IMG/VR virus record: IMGVR_UViG_3300009169_000085
Location: 1-26,017 of that record
Source: a virus
Length of the DNA: 26,017 nucleotides
Reading direction: 5' to 3' (one strand)
In this document: in pieces, positions 12,741-22,339 of the stretch
How positions within the stretch are numbered: the first letter of the stretch is position 1
Layout of the letters: the number at the start of each line of letters is the position of its first letter
Position numbers and translations under genes: made by a program
The notes under the pieces: generated by a model
The model's database searches: none
What the model saw: only the letters and a program-made list of their open reading frames with translations
What the model was told of the DNA's origin: nothing

Positions 12741-14071
12741 ACGCTAATGTTATCCGTGACAGTCATAATGATTGCAGGGATGCTAGGTACAAAGGACGAT
12801 GCTGGCTCAGAAGGCATATAACAATCCACATCGTCAGTAGCCCACATCAATTCAAAATAATCGTTTGCGCTTAATTGGTATACAAAGTTCCATGCCGCAA
12901 CCGTAGCTGCGCTTGATCCTGCTAACGTCACTTTAGTTGCTGAGTCAGGAACGTCTACGCTGTTAATCCTAGCCCAAATCCATACGTCTTTTTTAGACGA
13001 GCTAGTTTTGTCTAATTGCGCTGAAAATTGAAAGTTATACACACCGTCAGCAGCTACCGTAATACGGGTAGATTTGGTAGCTGTTATGGTTGTGCTTAAT
13101 ACGGCTTGAGATTTATCGACTGTATATGTTCCTACACCGCCAGTACCAGTTAAGAACCCAACAATTCTAGTTCCCGCCGTAACACCAGTTCCGCTAATGA
13201 TTTGACCAATCGACAGTACGCCACTTGTTACCGCTGTGACAGTCAACACAAATAACGCAATGCTGCCTGTAACTACGCCTGTTGTAGCGGGTACGCTTAC
13301 GCCATTGCTGAGGTCTGTAGTGTCAAATTGTAGCGGGTAAGGCGTATTGATAATTCCAACTTCTTCATCAGTCGTATTGTAAAACGTACCGTATTTAGGA
13401 TTCTTCCAGCTAGGTACACCCGCTGAAGTCATTGCCAAATATGAACTATCTGTCGGTTTGGGCAACTTAGATAATACGTTTGTTGCGCTGCAATAAAGTA
13501 TGTCACCGACAGCGTAATTAGTTAGCCCTGTGCCACCGTAGACTGTACCGATTGTTGTAGCGTTCCATGTGCCAGCGGTTAGCGTTCCAACGCCTGTAAT
13601 CCCTGTATACGATCCTGAAATACGAGCCGAATCAATCGTACCGCTTGTAATTTGTGACGCTGCAATCGCTATCGCTACGTTACCCGCAACCGTCAGTTGA
13701 CCTTGAGCGTTAACCGTCAAAGTCGTAACAGACGAGGCTGAACCGTAAGAACCAGCAGTTACGCCAGTATTAGCAATTCTGGGAGTAATTGACCCAGCAG
13801 CATTTGTAATTGCTAAACCTGTTCCCGCTGTCAATGTGCTTAAAGTGTATCCAGTACCGTTACCGATCAATAATTGACCGTTTGTAGGGATAGAAGTTAA
13901 TCCTGTTCCGCCGTACGCAGGTTCTAACGGAATTCCAAGAACTACGTTTTCAATCGTAATTGTTCCCGCCGTTATGGTTTGAACGCTTGGGTTTTGCAAC
14001 CATTGCACCCATTCCCTAGCGGGTCTACCTGCCACATCAAGAAACGGACTTTGCGGGAAAATGATATTCAT
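12737..14071 (-). CDS. Fibre-like virion protein with inserted beta domain
   Basis: The 444-residue protein starts [20 protein letters not shown]. Residues about 50-190 are phage-fibre-type repeats ([43 protein letters not shown]). The C-terminal part (residues about 245-444) is a jelly-roll-like domain ([47 protein letters not shown]). This domain is interrupted at about 266-332 by a Gly/Thr-rich cassette that also occurs in the gp4-like protein. Gene order corresponds to the P22 tail-needle place (gp26), but the sequence suggests a fibre or head-tail appendage. It overlaps the GNAT-like gene by four bases and the gp10-like gene by one. Confidence 0.65.
   Translation of the reverse strand: MNIIFPQSPFLDVAGRPAREWVQWLQNPSVQTITAGTITIENVVLGIPLEPAYGGTGLTSIPTNGQLLIGNGTGYTLSTLTAGTGLAITNAAGSITPRIANTGVTAGSYGSASSVTTLTVNAQGQLTVAGNVAIAIAASQITSGTIDSARISGSYTGITGVGTLTAGTWNATTIGTVYGGTGLTNYAVGDILYCSATNVLSKLPKPTDSSYLAMTSAGVPSWKNPKYGTFYNTTDEEVGIINTPYPLQFDTTDLSNGVSVPATTGVVTGSIALFVLTVTAVTSGVLSIGQIISGTGVTAGTRIVGFLTGTGGVGTYTVDKSQAVLSTTITATKSTRITVAADGVYNFQFSAQLDKTSSSKKDVWIWARINSVDVPDSATKVTLAGSSAATVAAWNFVYQLSANDYFELMWATDDVDCYMPSEPASSFVPSIPAIIMTVTDNISV
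13076..13276 (-). repeat. Inserted beta-domain cassette, copy 1
   Basis: Residues about 266-332 of the fibre-like protein. The text [20 protein letters not shown] and [20 protein letters not shown] with TYTVDKSQ aligns with residues 77-147 of the gp4-like protein without large gaps, apart from a four-residue difference. It sits between SNGVSV and STRITVA of a jelly-roll host domain. It is a protein-level repeat; DNA similarity is weaker. Confidence 0.6.
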
Positions 14072-15534
14072 TAGTTATCACCGACCGATGCTTTTAGGTT
14101 TGCGCTAATAATGACAGCGTTAACTGGGTCAGTCACGACAACCTCAAAAATCCTATCTCGTGCGTAACCAAGTCTGCGCCAAATCGCTCGATTCTTATAT
14201 GCGCCAATCTTACCAATGCTTGTCCAATGCTCACTTGAGTATGTAGAACCACCGTCATTAGACCAGCGCAACATTGCTTGAGGGTCTTGACCTTGACCAA
14301 GATTTAAGCCAACACCGGGCTGAAACTGGATTTGCAGCTCATCAAAATAGAACCGTTGAAGGTCAGCAACCAAATGCGGACAACGCCGAATCCTACGAAT
14401 CGTGTTCCCGTTATCGGTGTAAGTATCTAGGTTGACTTCGTATATCTTGCCGTTTTCAAAGTCTCCGACAAGGTTCTCACCGTTAAAGAACGCACCGCAA
14501 TTAGCTCTGTGTCGGTGAAACTCACCGTTATCCCACGATAGCCACTTGTGCCAAAGTTTAGTTGTGAAGTCAAACACCCAAGTCAAATCTACACTTGGGA
14601 ATGTCACAACGTACATTTCATGTCCACGGATTTGATGAACGAATCCAATAGCGTCCGTTACATCAACGTTTTGGATAGAGTTTTCTACCGCATGAGTAGA
14701 AACCCTAACATACTTATAACCTTCAATCATTCCGACAGTAGCCGTTCCACGCTCGTCACGACCTACAAAAATAATAGATTCGTCAAATCGAGCAAGCGAA
14801 AAAGGTGCGGCAATACCATGCTGCATCATTGTCCCGCTAATACGCTGGAACGGGAAAGTCGTAATTCCTGCAATAGTTCCGCCAACGTCTACCCATGTTT
14901 CGGTGGTCTTTTCGCCAAGCAGGTAAACTTGCCTGTGGTCACAGATTAGCGAAACAATAGGATCAGGTGCGCCATTCTTAGAGCCGTATAAAGCCGCTGT
15001 AGACAAACGTGAATCAAGGTCAGTATTAGCCCAGTTCTGCGTTCCGGGTTCGTTATAGACGATGTACCCGTCAATCACATCACAGACCGTAGCACCTTGC
15101 CAAGCACCGTCAGTACTCGGTAATGTTGCAAACGTATTGGTAGCGGCTACCCATGTGTAACGATTTACACCGTCCACAATGTAGGCAGTCAATCCGCCGG
15201 GGATCATAATGTTGTCGGTAATCGAAACAGGGCCACTACTCGTAGTCAACGTGCCAATCTGTGTAGCAACCCAAGACGTACTAACCCGATAGACATTCGG
15301 GCCAGCCACCGCAATCAAATACTCATCACCTGATAATGCCCTCATCCCACGCACCTCACCGGGGAATAACTGAGCTTTCTCAATCAGTCCGGGTGTAGGA
15401 TACAAAGCGATAACGCCTCGTTCCTCACGGGGTTTCATTGGGTCTACTTCAGGGAAAAAGTTAATACATTCCTGTGCATCTTGATAGATACTCGGTGCTT
15501 CGTAGCTTGGGCCAACAAATCCAAAATCAGGCAT
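14071..15534 (-). CDS. P22 gp10-like packaged-DNA stabilisation protein
   Basis: The 487-residue protein begins [20 protein letters not shown] then [11 protein letters not shown], the usual start of gp10-type tail hub/DNA stabilisation proteins. The body is a long beta-propeller-like repeat: short hydrophobic strands with many aromatic and Gly residues, for example [14 protein letters not shown] and [13 protein letters not shown]. The length is close to P22 gp10 (472 residues). The protein closes the portal vertex after packaging together with gp4. The gene directly follows the gp4-like gene (14-base gap), the P22 order. Confidence 0.85.
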   Translation of the reverse strand: MPDFGFVGPSYEAPSIYQDAQECINFFPEVDPMKPREERGVIALYPTPGLIEKAQLFPGEVRGMRALSGDEYLIAVAGPNVYRVSTSWVATQIGTLTTSSGPVSITDNIMIPGGLTAYIVDGVNRYTWVAATNTFATLPSTDGAWQGATVCDVIDGYIVYNEPGTQNWANTDLDSRLSTAALYGSKNGAPDPIVSLICDHRQVYLLGEKTTETWVDVGGTIAGITTFPFQRISGTMMQHGIAAPFSLARFDESIIFVGRDERGTATVGMIEGYKYVRVSTHAVENSIQNVDVTDAIGFVHQIRGHEMYVVTFPSVDLTWVFDFTTKLWHKWLSWDNGEFHRHRANCGAFFNGENLVGDFENGKIYEVNLDTYTDNGNTIRRIRRCPHLVADLQRFYFDELQIQFQPGVGLNLGQGQDPQAMLRWSNDGGSTYSSEHWTSIGKIGAYKNRAIWRRLGYARDRIFEVVVTDPVNAVIISANLKASVGDN

Positions 15535-15548
15535 TTATTACCCCTTAA

Positions 15549-16517
15549 TCAACGGAAGCCGCCACTTAATATCCAACCAGCGTCTTTAGCTTTGCCAGTA
15601 ATCAGCACATCATCGTATCGTGCAACGTAAGCGGGTTTCATGTTTGTACGCTTCAATGTTGCCTTAGCGTGTCCAGCTAGACCGTTAATCATTTGAATCT
15701 GAGTCTGGTTTGTCTTGCCGTACATTGGCATTAGTCGTTCAGCCAAGCACCAGCGCAACGCCATGTTAAAGCCCGGAGGCAAGCTAATCGTGTTATTCAG
15801 CGTCATAAACTTGCTGAATTGCGTGTCGCAGAATAAGTGCAGCTCACCTTGACTTGGGTTAGGCCAGACAAAAATGTTACCCAGTATCTCAGTCGGTTGA
15901 TAGTAAATCGCTTTAGGCCATGGCCCTGATAGCGTCTTCAACCCAATCATCTCGTACTGATCTAAACCAATCACGGCTACCGGATAGTCCAAACCACCGT
16001 TCAAAACAGGCATACCGTTTGAATTAGTATTGATACGCACGAAAGCAGAGTTAATCTGTGTAGGACGCTGATAGTAAGCGTTTAACGTGCCACTAGCTAC
16101 CGTTTGCGACTGCCTGACTGTGTATGTACCAGTTTCGTTTACGTTGCCGCCAGCACCCGTTAAAAAGCCTGTAATCGTAGTCCCATCAATCACACCCACG
16201 CCGCTTAGTGTCTGACCGACAGCAATAGCACCGGACGAGATACCTGTGACGGTCAAGGTTGTGCCGGATATTGAACCCGTAAAGGTTGCGCCGATTTGTC
16301 CGCCCGGCCCGATTGTGTACTGCGTTTGTCCAGAAACAGTCGGAAATATAATCTCCGTCTGGTAGTAGACCATCATCCCTTCATTTGACCATTGATCTAG
16401 CAAGTCATTCAGCATATCAAACGCATCTTGCGCTGCATCAGCAGTCGGCAATTCACCCGATTCAAGTGCGCCAATATCTTTGAGTGATCTTGAAATAATG
16501 TCTAAAGGCGTAGTCAT
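15549..16517 (-). CDS. P22 gp4-like tail accessory (head completion) protein
   Basis: The 322-residue protein opens with [20 protein letters not shown] and has [20 protein letters not shown], a helix block typical of gp4-like tail accessory factors. The later [18 protein letters not shown] and C-terminal helices also fit. P22 gp4 has 166 residues; this one is larger mainly because of a cassette at about residues 77-147 placed between YTIGPGGQ and [10 protein letters not shown], and a longer beta-rich middle. It should bind the portal ring and receive the gp10-like protein. In P22, gp4 also has muramidase activity; nothing here confirms that. Confidence 0.75.
   Translation of the reverse strand: MTTPLDIISRSLKDIGALESGELPTADAAQDAFDMLNDLLDQWSNEGMMVYYQTEIIFPTVSGQTQYTIGPGGQIGATFTGSISGTTLTVTGISSGAIAVGQTLSGVGVIDGTTITGFLTGAGGNVNETGTYTVRQSQTVASGTLNAYYQRPTQINSAFVRINTNSNGMPVLNGGLDYPVAVIGLDQYEMIGLKTLSGPWPKAIYYQPTEILGNIFVWPNPSQGELHLFCDTQFSKFMTLNNTISLPPGFNMALRWCLAERLMPMYGKTNQTQIQMINGLAGHAKATLKRTNMKPAYVARYDDVLITGKAKDAGWILSGGFR
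16077..16289 (-). repeat. Inserted beta-domain cassette, copy 2
   Basis: Residues about 77-147 of the gp4-like protein: [40 protein letters not shown] and [17 protein letters not shown]. It matches the cassette in the fibre-like protein at positions such as LTVT, SG, GQ, SG-GV, GT, GFLTG, GG, GTYTV and SQ-V. Confidence 0.6.
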
Positions 16518-16524
16518 TTTTAGC

Positions 16525-16566
16525 CTATTTAATAACGTTTAAAACGATTGTAATTGCAATACTCAT
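16525..16566 (-). other. 13-codon mini-frame, possible gene relic
   Basis: In the gap before the gp4-like gene, ATG at 16566 overlaps the preceding stop (TGATG) and encodes [13 protein letters not shown]. The peptide resembles the C terminus of the membrane protein at 16877-17158 (IAATTIVLIIVK). It may be the end of a duplicated, mostly deleted gene copy. Expression is not shown. Confidence 0.3.
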
Positions 16567-16880
16567 CAATCCCAAATTCTGTGCGGAATACCTGTAACGA
16601 TAACTTTATATTGCTCAAATTCTGCGGGTAATACGCCACGCATATTAACGTGCCACCCACCTACGTCAACCATTTCGTCCATTTCCAAACCATCTTCGCT
16701 CAATAGCTTTGCGCCTGTTGGTTTGTAGATCAGACCAATTACATCGGTCAGGTAGTTTGGTGCATCGCAATATGTGACAACATCTTCGTATGTAGACTCA
16801 AGCCAAACACCCGCATCAACTAACAAAGCAGTCGCAGTCGCTTGATCTGGGAACTTTAAATGGATGTCTAACGGATTCAT
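16566..16880 (-). CDS. Small phage protein of unknown function (104 aa)
   Basis: The 104-residue acidic protein starts MNPLDIHLKFPDQATATALL and ends EQYKVIVTGIPHRIWD. It is a mixed alpha/beta protein with no membrane segment and no recognised motif. It overlaps the preceding membrane-protein gene by four bases (ATGA) and is followed by the gp4-like gene after a 48-base gap holding a mini-frame. The setting within the virion block suggests a structural or assembly role, but the sequence does not prove it. Confidence 0.65.
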   Translation of the reverse strand: MNPLDIHLKFPDQATATALLVDAGVWLESTYEDVVTYCDAPNYLTDVIGLIYKPTGAKLLSEDGLEMDEMVDVGGWHVNMRGVLPAEFEQYKVIVTGIPHRIWD

Positions 16881-17158
16881 TGTAAGCCTACCAATTTAAC
16901 GATTATTAACACAATTGTAGTTGCAGCAATAGGCAACACAAAGTCTAGTATGCCTTTTTGCGTCCACGCTCTACGCTCAAATGCTCCGTACCAAGGCATA
17001 TTTGCTCGTTTGCCACCGTAGTAGGTTTGAATCACACGGTTCTCAGCTTGCGCCATTTCACGACCAATATAGTAGCCAGCAGCAAACAGAACACCCGCCC
17101 ACCATGAGAAGGGCGAGAGCAGGAGTTGAATGGCTAGGGCTGGGAGGATGTGGTTCAT
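16877..17158 (-). CDS. Two-span membrane protein of unknown function (93 aa)
   Basis: The 93-residue protein has hydrophobic segments near both ends (about residues 5-30, LPALAIQLLLSPFSWWAGVL, and 70-91, FVLPIAATTIVLIIVKLVGL). Between them is a conserved-looking loop GREMAQAENRVIQTYYGGKR. Such proteins are seen in the structural blocks of podoviruses and have no settled function. The start follows directly on the tailspike stop (TAAATG). It could be an extra holin-like or membrane-associated entry protein. Confidence 0.65.
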   Translation of the reverse strand: MNHILPALAIQLLLSPFSWWAGVLFAAGYYIGREMAQAENRVIQTYYGGKRANMPWYGAFERRAWTQKGILDFVLPIAATTIVLIIVKLVGLQ

Positions 17159-18859
17159 TTAAAGAAAATCCACGCCGTTATTTGTTAATGCAATAATTTG
17201 CAAACGTCCATTATCACTACCAGAACCTGCGGTTTTTGTAACAACAATGTCTGTTCCAGAAGCTGCTACAGAAATTGCGCCCGTTGCTGCGGTAGATTTA
17301 TTTCCCGCTAATGTTTCAACATAAAACGCTTGAGTCTGCCCATTAAAACAATAACCTTCTGTGTATAATTTCTCGCCAACAACGTCATTTGTTTGGTTGT
17401 AAGAGACAAATACTTTTGCTACGCTGTTTGGCTTATCTATTGAAATAGTCAAAGTGTTTGTTGCATCTTCTGCCACAGTTTTAAACAAAGTGTAAACCTT
17501 GCGTTGTGTGTCGTACCCAACTTCATTGTCACGATCAAAACCCAACGACTCAGAAATTTCTACAATATCAACAGCAAGAAAAGAAGTTGTTCCCGGTGTT
17601 GGATCAAGATACGAAAACGCTTTTGAAGAGTCTGAGCCAACTCGACAACCGTACATTCTCATTTTTGCTTTGACGTAATTAGTTGCACCTCTTGTAATAA
17701 ACACAAGCGCAGTACTTGTAGCTGAATTAAAACCTGCGGCAGTCAAATTACGGATGACAACATCATCAAAAACATAAACAGTTGATGATGCGTTACCAAC
17801 ACCGCCGTACAAATAAATAGCGTTTTGTATAACAGCATTAGTTCTAATATTTTCAGCAACAAAGTTTTTATACGCATTGGCGGTATTGTTTGAAAATTGA
17901 ACTAATGCTGAAATTACATCAGTTGGATCAATACAAACAACATCAATATTGCGAACCACAGCACCATTTTCTGGGCCGCTTAATACGCCTCCAGATACAA
18001 TTGCTTCGTTTGGCGCTGCTCCATCAACGTAAAACATTTTTGCGCCATCAATTACGCCACCATATTGAATATCAATTTCAATTTGTCCACCTGTGGTTTG
18101 AGCAATTGGTGTTGTCCTGCGGCACACAACGTTAGAAACTAAAGTATTACGCACTTGTGATTTAATTGAACGTTTGTGGCAATCTTCAAAATAAGAATCC
18201 TGTATCAAAGCGTTACTAATATTTGCTGCGCTTTCTACAACAAAAACTCCGTCACCGTCATTTGAAGGACTAATTCGGCGAATATCACAAGAAGAAATGT
18301 TTATTACCGCAGCATCTTGCACAAATAAACCACGGCTAACTGGTGCAGTAGTGTGAACACTTAAAATATCCCATGCTTTGCAATCAATAACAGTTACATT
18401 AGAAAAAACAAATCCTGTGTCAGGGTAAGCAAATAAACCAGCGGCAAGACCTAATGTATTAACTTGTTTGCCGTTTAAAAACACGCATCTAAAAACATTT
18501 AACACCGCATTATTTGATTTTGCTTCAACAAAACAACATTTAGAAGCTAAAGCATTACCATCAAAAGTTACAGAATCTAACTCTAAAGATGACGTTGTTG
18601 ATACTTTAATTGCAAACTCTGTTGCTGCGCCAATGTACTTAATCGTTCCATTTCTAATGATTTTTGGTGTAGTGTACGAAACAGACACGCCGCTTGAAAT
18701 GCTAATTGTTAAACCATTCAAATCAACGCCAGAACCTGAAGCATTAAGTGCCGCTTGCAATCCTGCGCTTTCATCAGCACCTGATCCGGTCACGCCATAA
18801 TCCACAACGGCTACTGGCGCACCGTTAATCATAGAATAAGAAACTTTGGTAAGCGACAT
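17159..18859 (-). CDS. Right-handed beta-helix tailspike, no head-binding domain
   Basis: The 566-residue protein starts MSLTKVSYSMINGAPVAVVD then YGVTGSGADESAGLQAALNA, the pectate-lyase-type entry into a right-handed beta helix; the D-x-x-GLQAALN helix is the N-terminal cap. Short repeating strands fill about residues 50-440 (for example SNVTVIDCKAWDILS, INISSCDIRRISP). The last 100 residues look like a trimerisation/tip domain. There is no P22-like particle-binding N terminus, so it probably docks on the tailspike encoded at 20176-22335. It likely binds or cleaves surface polysaccharide; the specific sugar is unknown. AAGGA lies six bases before the ATG. Confidence 0.7.
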   Translation of the reverse strand: MSLTKVSYSMINGAPVAVVDYGVTGSGADESAGLQAALNASGSGVDLNGLTISISSGVSVSYTTPKIIRNGTIKYIGAATEFAIKVSTTSSLELDSVTFDGNALASKCCFVEAKSNNAVLNVFRCVFLNGKQVNTLGLAAGLFAYPDTGFVFSNVTVIDCKAWDILSVHTTAPVSRGLFVQDAAVINISSCDIRRISPSNDGDGVFVVESAANISNALIQDSYFEDCHKRSIKSQVRNTLVSNVVCRRTTPIAQTTGGQIEIDIQYGGVIDGAKMFYVDGAAPNEAIVSGGVLSGPENGAVVRNIDVVCIDPTDVISALVQFSNNTANAYKNFVAENIRTNAVIQNAIYLYGGVGNASSTVYVFDDVVIRNLTAAGFNSATSTALVFITRGATNYVKAKMRMYGCRVGSDSSKAFSYLDPTPGTTSFLAVDIVEISESLGFDRDNEVGYDTQRKVYTLFKTVAEDATNTLTISIDKPNSVAKVFVSYNQTNDVVGEKLYTEGYCFNGQTQAFYVETLAGNKSTAATGAISVAASGTDIVVTKTAGSGSDNGRLQIIALTNNGVDFL

Positions 18860-18868
18860 TATGCTTCC

Positions 18869-20179
18869 TTATTTAGAAAAGGCTTGTATTTCGTTATTGG
18901 TTAATTTTTGAGGGTAATAAAACAGTTTACGAATAGTACCGTTAAGCCTATTTGTCCCATCGTTTATAGAACCAATTGCCATTAAAGTGGCTGTCATTGC
19001 TTGCTGATTTGTTACACCTGTAACCGGAGTCAATGCGTTAGCACTACCAACTACTTTATTTGTTGGTTTAAACCCCATAGAAACTTTGCCGGAATCGGTT
19101 GTTGTATCAAGAATAATTGATTCATCAACCCCGCCTCCCGCAGTAGAATACCATCCATAAACTTGGTTAATTCTTGCTCTTGCTTGTAATGCTATTAAAG
19201 ATGAAGTTGACGCTGATACCCCATCCGCAATACACCAAACATAACCAGTTAACGTACCTACGTTTTTAACAATATTACAAGTGTAGTCAGCAACTACAGT
19301 CCCTTCCGTCTGGTTATACCAATCACTAAAGTTTGTCCCCGTCATTGTCGCTACGTCAGCGGTGCGTGTGACTTGGGATGCGACTGTGGGGATGTAGCTG
19401 GTAAAGAATGCGCCAAGTTCAGTTTGTGCGCCCCATATATAAATATTATTGTCTGTGCTTCCTGCGAAGTTAACCGTAGCAGCGTCTTGCACCATATAAA
19501 TTCTAAAATTATTTGTGTTTACGCCAGTACCTACGTCATTTGATACCCAGCAACGATACCAACCGTTTCCTGCGTCTTCAATACCAAACCCTGTTGGTGC
19601 TGTTGTCCAACCTGACGCAGTTAAAGCAGACGATGTGCCTGAATTTAAATCAAACAATCGACCACGTTGACCGCCAGCTTTTGTAATAATGGCAAGCATA
19701 AAAATAGATTTGCTGCCTTTTTTTGCATAAACGGAATTGGTGTATATCGTATTGTCAGCGATTGTTGGGGACTGCTGAATGGCGTGTCCAGAATTTACAG
19801 TTGTTTCTACAAGTTGATCCGCATTTTGCGTACCATCAGGGGAAACAATTTGATCCGCAGATAACGTGACGTTAGCATAAGACCAAGGTCTAGTTGATCC
19901 TGCGTCAGCAGTATTTCTAAAATCGTCTGAATATGTTATTAAATTTGTTCTAGCTTCTTCAATCAGCAATCCCTTACAAGCCAACGTCACAGGGTTAAAG
20001 TCAAATCTTGCAATATCAGCGTTAACAAGTTCTACTAAACCAGAAGAATTTACCCGTGTAGCGGTGTTTCCAGTGCGGGTAAACGTAATGCGGGGGTCAA
20101 GGCTTGCAGTTGTAAAGTCTAACGCAAGTCTAGGCAACACTCGTTCTGTTGCTGTCAATCCAAATGATGGTGTAATCAT
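18869..20179 (-). CDS. Lectin-like tail protein (carbohydrate-binding fold)
   Basis: The 436-residue protein opens ITPSFGLTATERVLPRLALD then FTTASLDPRITFTRTGNTAT, followed by GLLIEEARTNLITYSDDF. This stretch is common at the start of phage tail or appendage proteins with concanavalin-like beta-sandwich domains. Two sandwich-like parts are suggested: about residues 85-245 (WSYANVTLSADQ to IYIWGAQTELGAF) and about 270-436. A sugar-binding role at the tail is inferred. It overlaps the preceding tailspike gene by four bases and may share its assembly. Confidence 0.6.
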   Translation of the reverse strand: MITPSFGLTATERVLPRLALDFTTASLDPRITFTRTGNTATRVNSSGLVELVNADIARFDFNPVTLACKGLLIEEARTNLITYSDDFRNTADAGSTRPWSYANVTLSADQIVSPDGTQNADQLVETTVNSGHAIQQSPTIADNTIYTNSVYAKKGSKSIFMLAIITKAGGQRGRLFDLNSGTSSALTASGWTTAPTGFGIEDAGNGWYRCWVSNDVGTGVNTNNFRIYMVQDAATVNFAGSTDNNIYIWGAQTELGAFFTSYIPTVASQVTRTADVATMTGTNFSDWYNQTEGTVVADYTCNIVKNVGTLTGYVWCIADGVSASTSSLIALQARARINQVYGWYSTAGGGVDESIILDTTTDSGKVSMGFKPTNKVVGSANALTPVTGVTNQQAMTATLMAIGSINDGTNRLNGTIRKLFYYPQKLTNNEIQAFSK

Positions 20180-22335
20180 GCTATCACCGCCAATTTTCGC
20201 AGACTACCCAAAGAATCTTTAACCTCAATATACCCAACTACAGGTGCGTCTGATGCTGAGGTGAATGGTGCAAGTCGTACTCTACCAGACGGATTTAAAA
20301 CACTAAGAATTAAATCCTCTGAATTAACATCTGCTTGGATAACAAATTGTTTTCCAGACCCCGCCGCTGATACTGCTTTAATTGTATTAAACGACCCATC
20401 GCCAGAAATTTCAATGTATTGCGCTCTATTTCTACCAAACTGAACAGGGCCAGCTACCGCACCGCAGCCAACAAATTGAGTACCTGTACCAGAATTGCTT
20501 ACTTTTCCTTCAGTAATGCTGCCACCAATAAACTTAGTGTAAAGAACACCAGAAGATATTAGTACGTCATCTCCTGTATTGTTTTCTGTAACAGGGTTAA
20601 CAAATGTGTTACCTACTAAGTCAGCACCTGTTCCTGATACTCGAATAGCCCCTGTGCCTGAAGCAGAACCTGCAACGTAAACATTAACAAATACGTTGTT
20701 GTTAATTGCGTTCCCAGAGTTTGCAAAAATATAAACGCCTTCGTTGCAGTCTACAGACATTAAATTTAAATATTGAGCTTTTTGAGTACGAACCCAAAAG
20801 CCAATTTCTGCACCCTCAACATAAATGTTGTTGTATCTTCCTGCAAAACCAGAAGAATGAAACCCTTTAGAATTAAGTCCGCCTGTAGATATACATCGAA
20901 CATTATCTACACATGATTGTTGGTCAACAGTTGTATCAATGCTTCCGTCAACTCTAAACCCAGTATTACCTGCACCGTATCCAGATACATAAATATCTCT
21001 AGCAGATACTCCGGTGCGGATATTGACACCTGCTTGGGGAACACCAATGCCAACAACATCTTTGCCAAAATTGGTGACAGTTACATTTTCAACAAGATTC
21101 CCGTAACCGGAATTATTGGTATCCATTTTAAAATCAATACCATCACCGCTAATGGTATCAATTTGAACGTCTGAAATTAAACAATCAATAAAACCATCTC
21201 GTTGGAAACCAATTCCATAGCCGCCGCAGTTTTTAATTTCAAGACGCTGAAGTTTAATGTTTGTGCAGCCAACGCCAGACAATCCAGAAACATCAATTCC
21301 TGTATTTGTGACGGTGCTTGAAGGAGTGCCGCTAACGTATGTGCCGATTAACGTCATATCTTGCACAGCAACATTATCAACAAAAATACTACCGTCAATT
21401 CTACGACCGATTTTTATCAACCTAGCAGCAGTAGTATTTGTTATCGTATTTGTTAATACCGTTGCGCCTCGACCATCACCTTGCAAAGTAATGTTGTCGT
21501 TTTGTACATCTAAAATTACATCTCTATCAAACGATCCTGTAATTGCTGGATTGTATGGTGCTGAGGTTTTTCCTACGGCATATGTTCCTGCAGGAATGTG
21601 AACAACACCGCCACCAATGCTACCAACATAATCAATAGCCTTTTGAATAGCCGCCGTATCATCCGCTACACCGTTGCCAACAGCGCCAAAGTCTTTGACT
21701 GATACTGTTTGACGTAGCTTTGTTTGAACGTTTGTAGTGACAGCACCCGTCCCAGCAGGGTCATACGTCACGTTAGCAGCATTACCCACGCTACCCGCTG
21801 TAAATACAGCAGTCGTAAACTTAACCTCTGCACCAACGTGTAGACCAGCGGTAAACGTCACAACAGTTGGACTAGTTTCAACAAAACTGTATGTGCTGCC
21901 TTCGTATTGGTTTACACCATCCACAAACACAGTCAGGCTGTTTGTAGCAGGAGCGTATTGCATTGTGGTCAACGTAAAGACCGTTTGACCCGCTGTAGCA
22001 GTCTGGATTTCTTCTTGAATGGTGTAATTGACAAAGTTGGAGTTAATACCCGAAATGTTGTCAAACGTACCGATTAGCTGATTCGTACTGGACTGAATAA
22101 CAAACTTATATTGCAGACCATCAGTTAGCCAAATCTCACCGCTTGGTACACGACCACCGGAGTCAAGGATAATTGGGTTGCTATGCGCTGTTACGCCCGT
22201 AGCACTTGTGTACGTTACTTGGTTAGTAGTCGTTCCAGCAGCGTAAGTGAAAATCTTGCCCCCGCTAAGCGGGTTGCCGTTGTTGTCAAAGAACTGACCC
22301 GCCACACCACCCACAGGGGAAAGGTTCACAGCCAT
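20176..22335 (-). CDS. Main tailspike: head-binding domain and pectate-lyase-like beta helix
   Basis: The 719-residue protein has three parts. Residues about 1-100 are a particle-binding domain (VAGQFFDNNGNPLSGGKIFT, GRVPSGEIWLTDGLQYKFVI) of the kind that attaches tailspikes to the virion. About 105-185 is a short beta domain (TATAGQTVFTLT, VDGVNQYEGSTYSF). From about 211, VSVKDFGAVGNGVADDTAAI followed by HIPAGTYAVGK marks the start of a right-handed beta helix of the pectate lyase superfamily, with many short repeating strands. It should recognise or degrade host surface polysaccharide. The ATG at 22335 (GGAG upstream) is preferred over 22407, which would overlap the HNH gene. Confidence 0.8.
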   Translation of the reverse strand: MAVNLSPVGGVAGQFFDNNGNPLSGGKIFTYAAGTTTNQVTYTSATGVTAHSNPIILDSGGRVPSGEIWLTDGLQYKFVIQSSTNQLIGTFDNISGINSNFVNYTIQEEIQTATAGQTVFTLTTMQYAPATNSLTVFVDGVNQYEGSTYSFVETSPTVVTFTAGLHVGAEVKFTTAVFTAGSVGNAANVTYDPAGTGAVTTNVQTKLRQTVSVKDFGAVGNGVADDTAAIQKAIDYVGSIGGGVVHIPAGTYAVGKTSAPYNPAITGSFDRDVILDVQNDNITLQGDGRGATVLTNTITNTTAARLIKIGRRIDGSIFVDNVAVQDMTLIGTYVSGTPSSTVTNTGIDVSGLSGVGCTNIKLQRLEIKNCGGYGIGFQRDGFIDCLISDVQIDTISGDGIDFKMDTNNSGYGNLVENVTVTNFGKDVVGIGVPQAGVNIRTGVSARDIYVSGYGAGNTGFRVDGSIDTTVDQQSCVDNVRCISTGGLNSKGFHSSGFAGRYNNIYVEGAEIGFWVRTQKAQYLNLMSVDCNEGVYIFANSGNAINNNVFVNVYVAGSASGTGAIRVSGTGADLVGNTFVNPVTENNTGDDVLISSGVLYTKFIGGSITEGKVSNSGTGTQFVGCGAVAGPVQFGRNRAQYIEISGDGSFNTIKAVSAAGSGKQFVIQADVNSEDLILSVLNPSGRVRLAPFTSASDAPVVGYIEVKDSLGSLRKLAVIA

Positions 22336-22339
22336 AATT

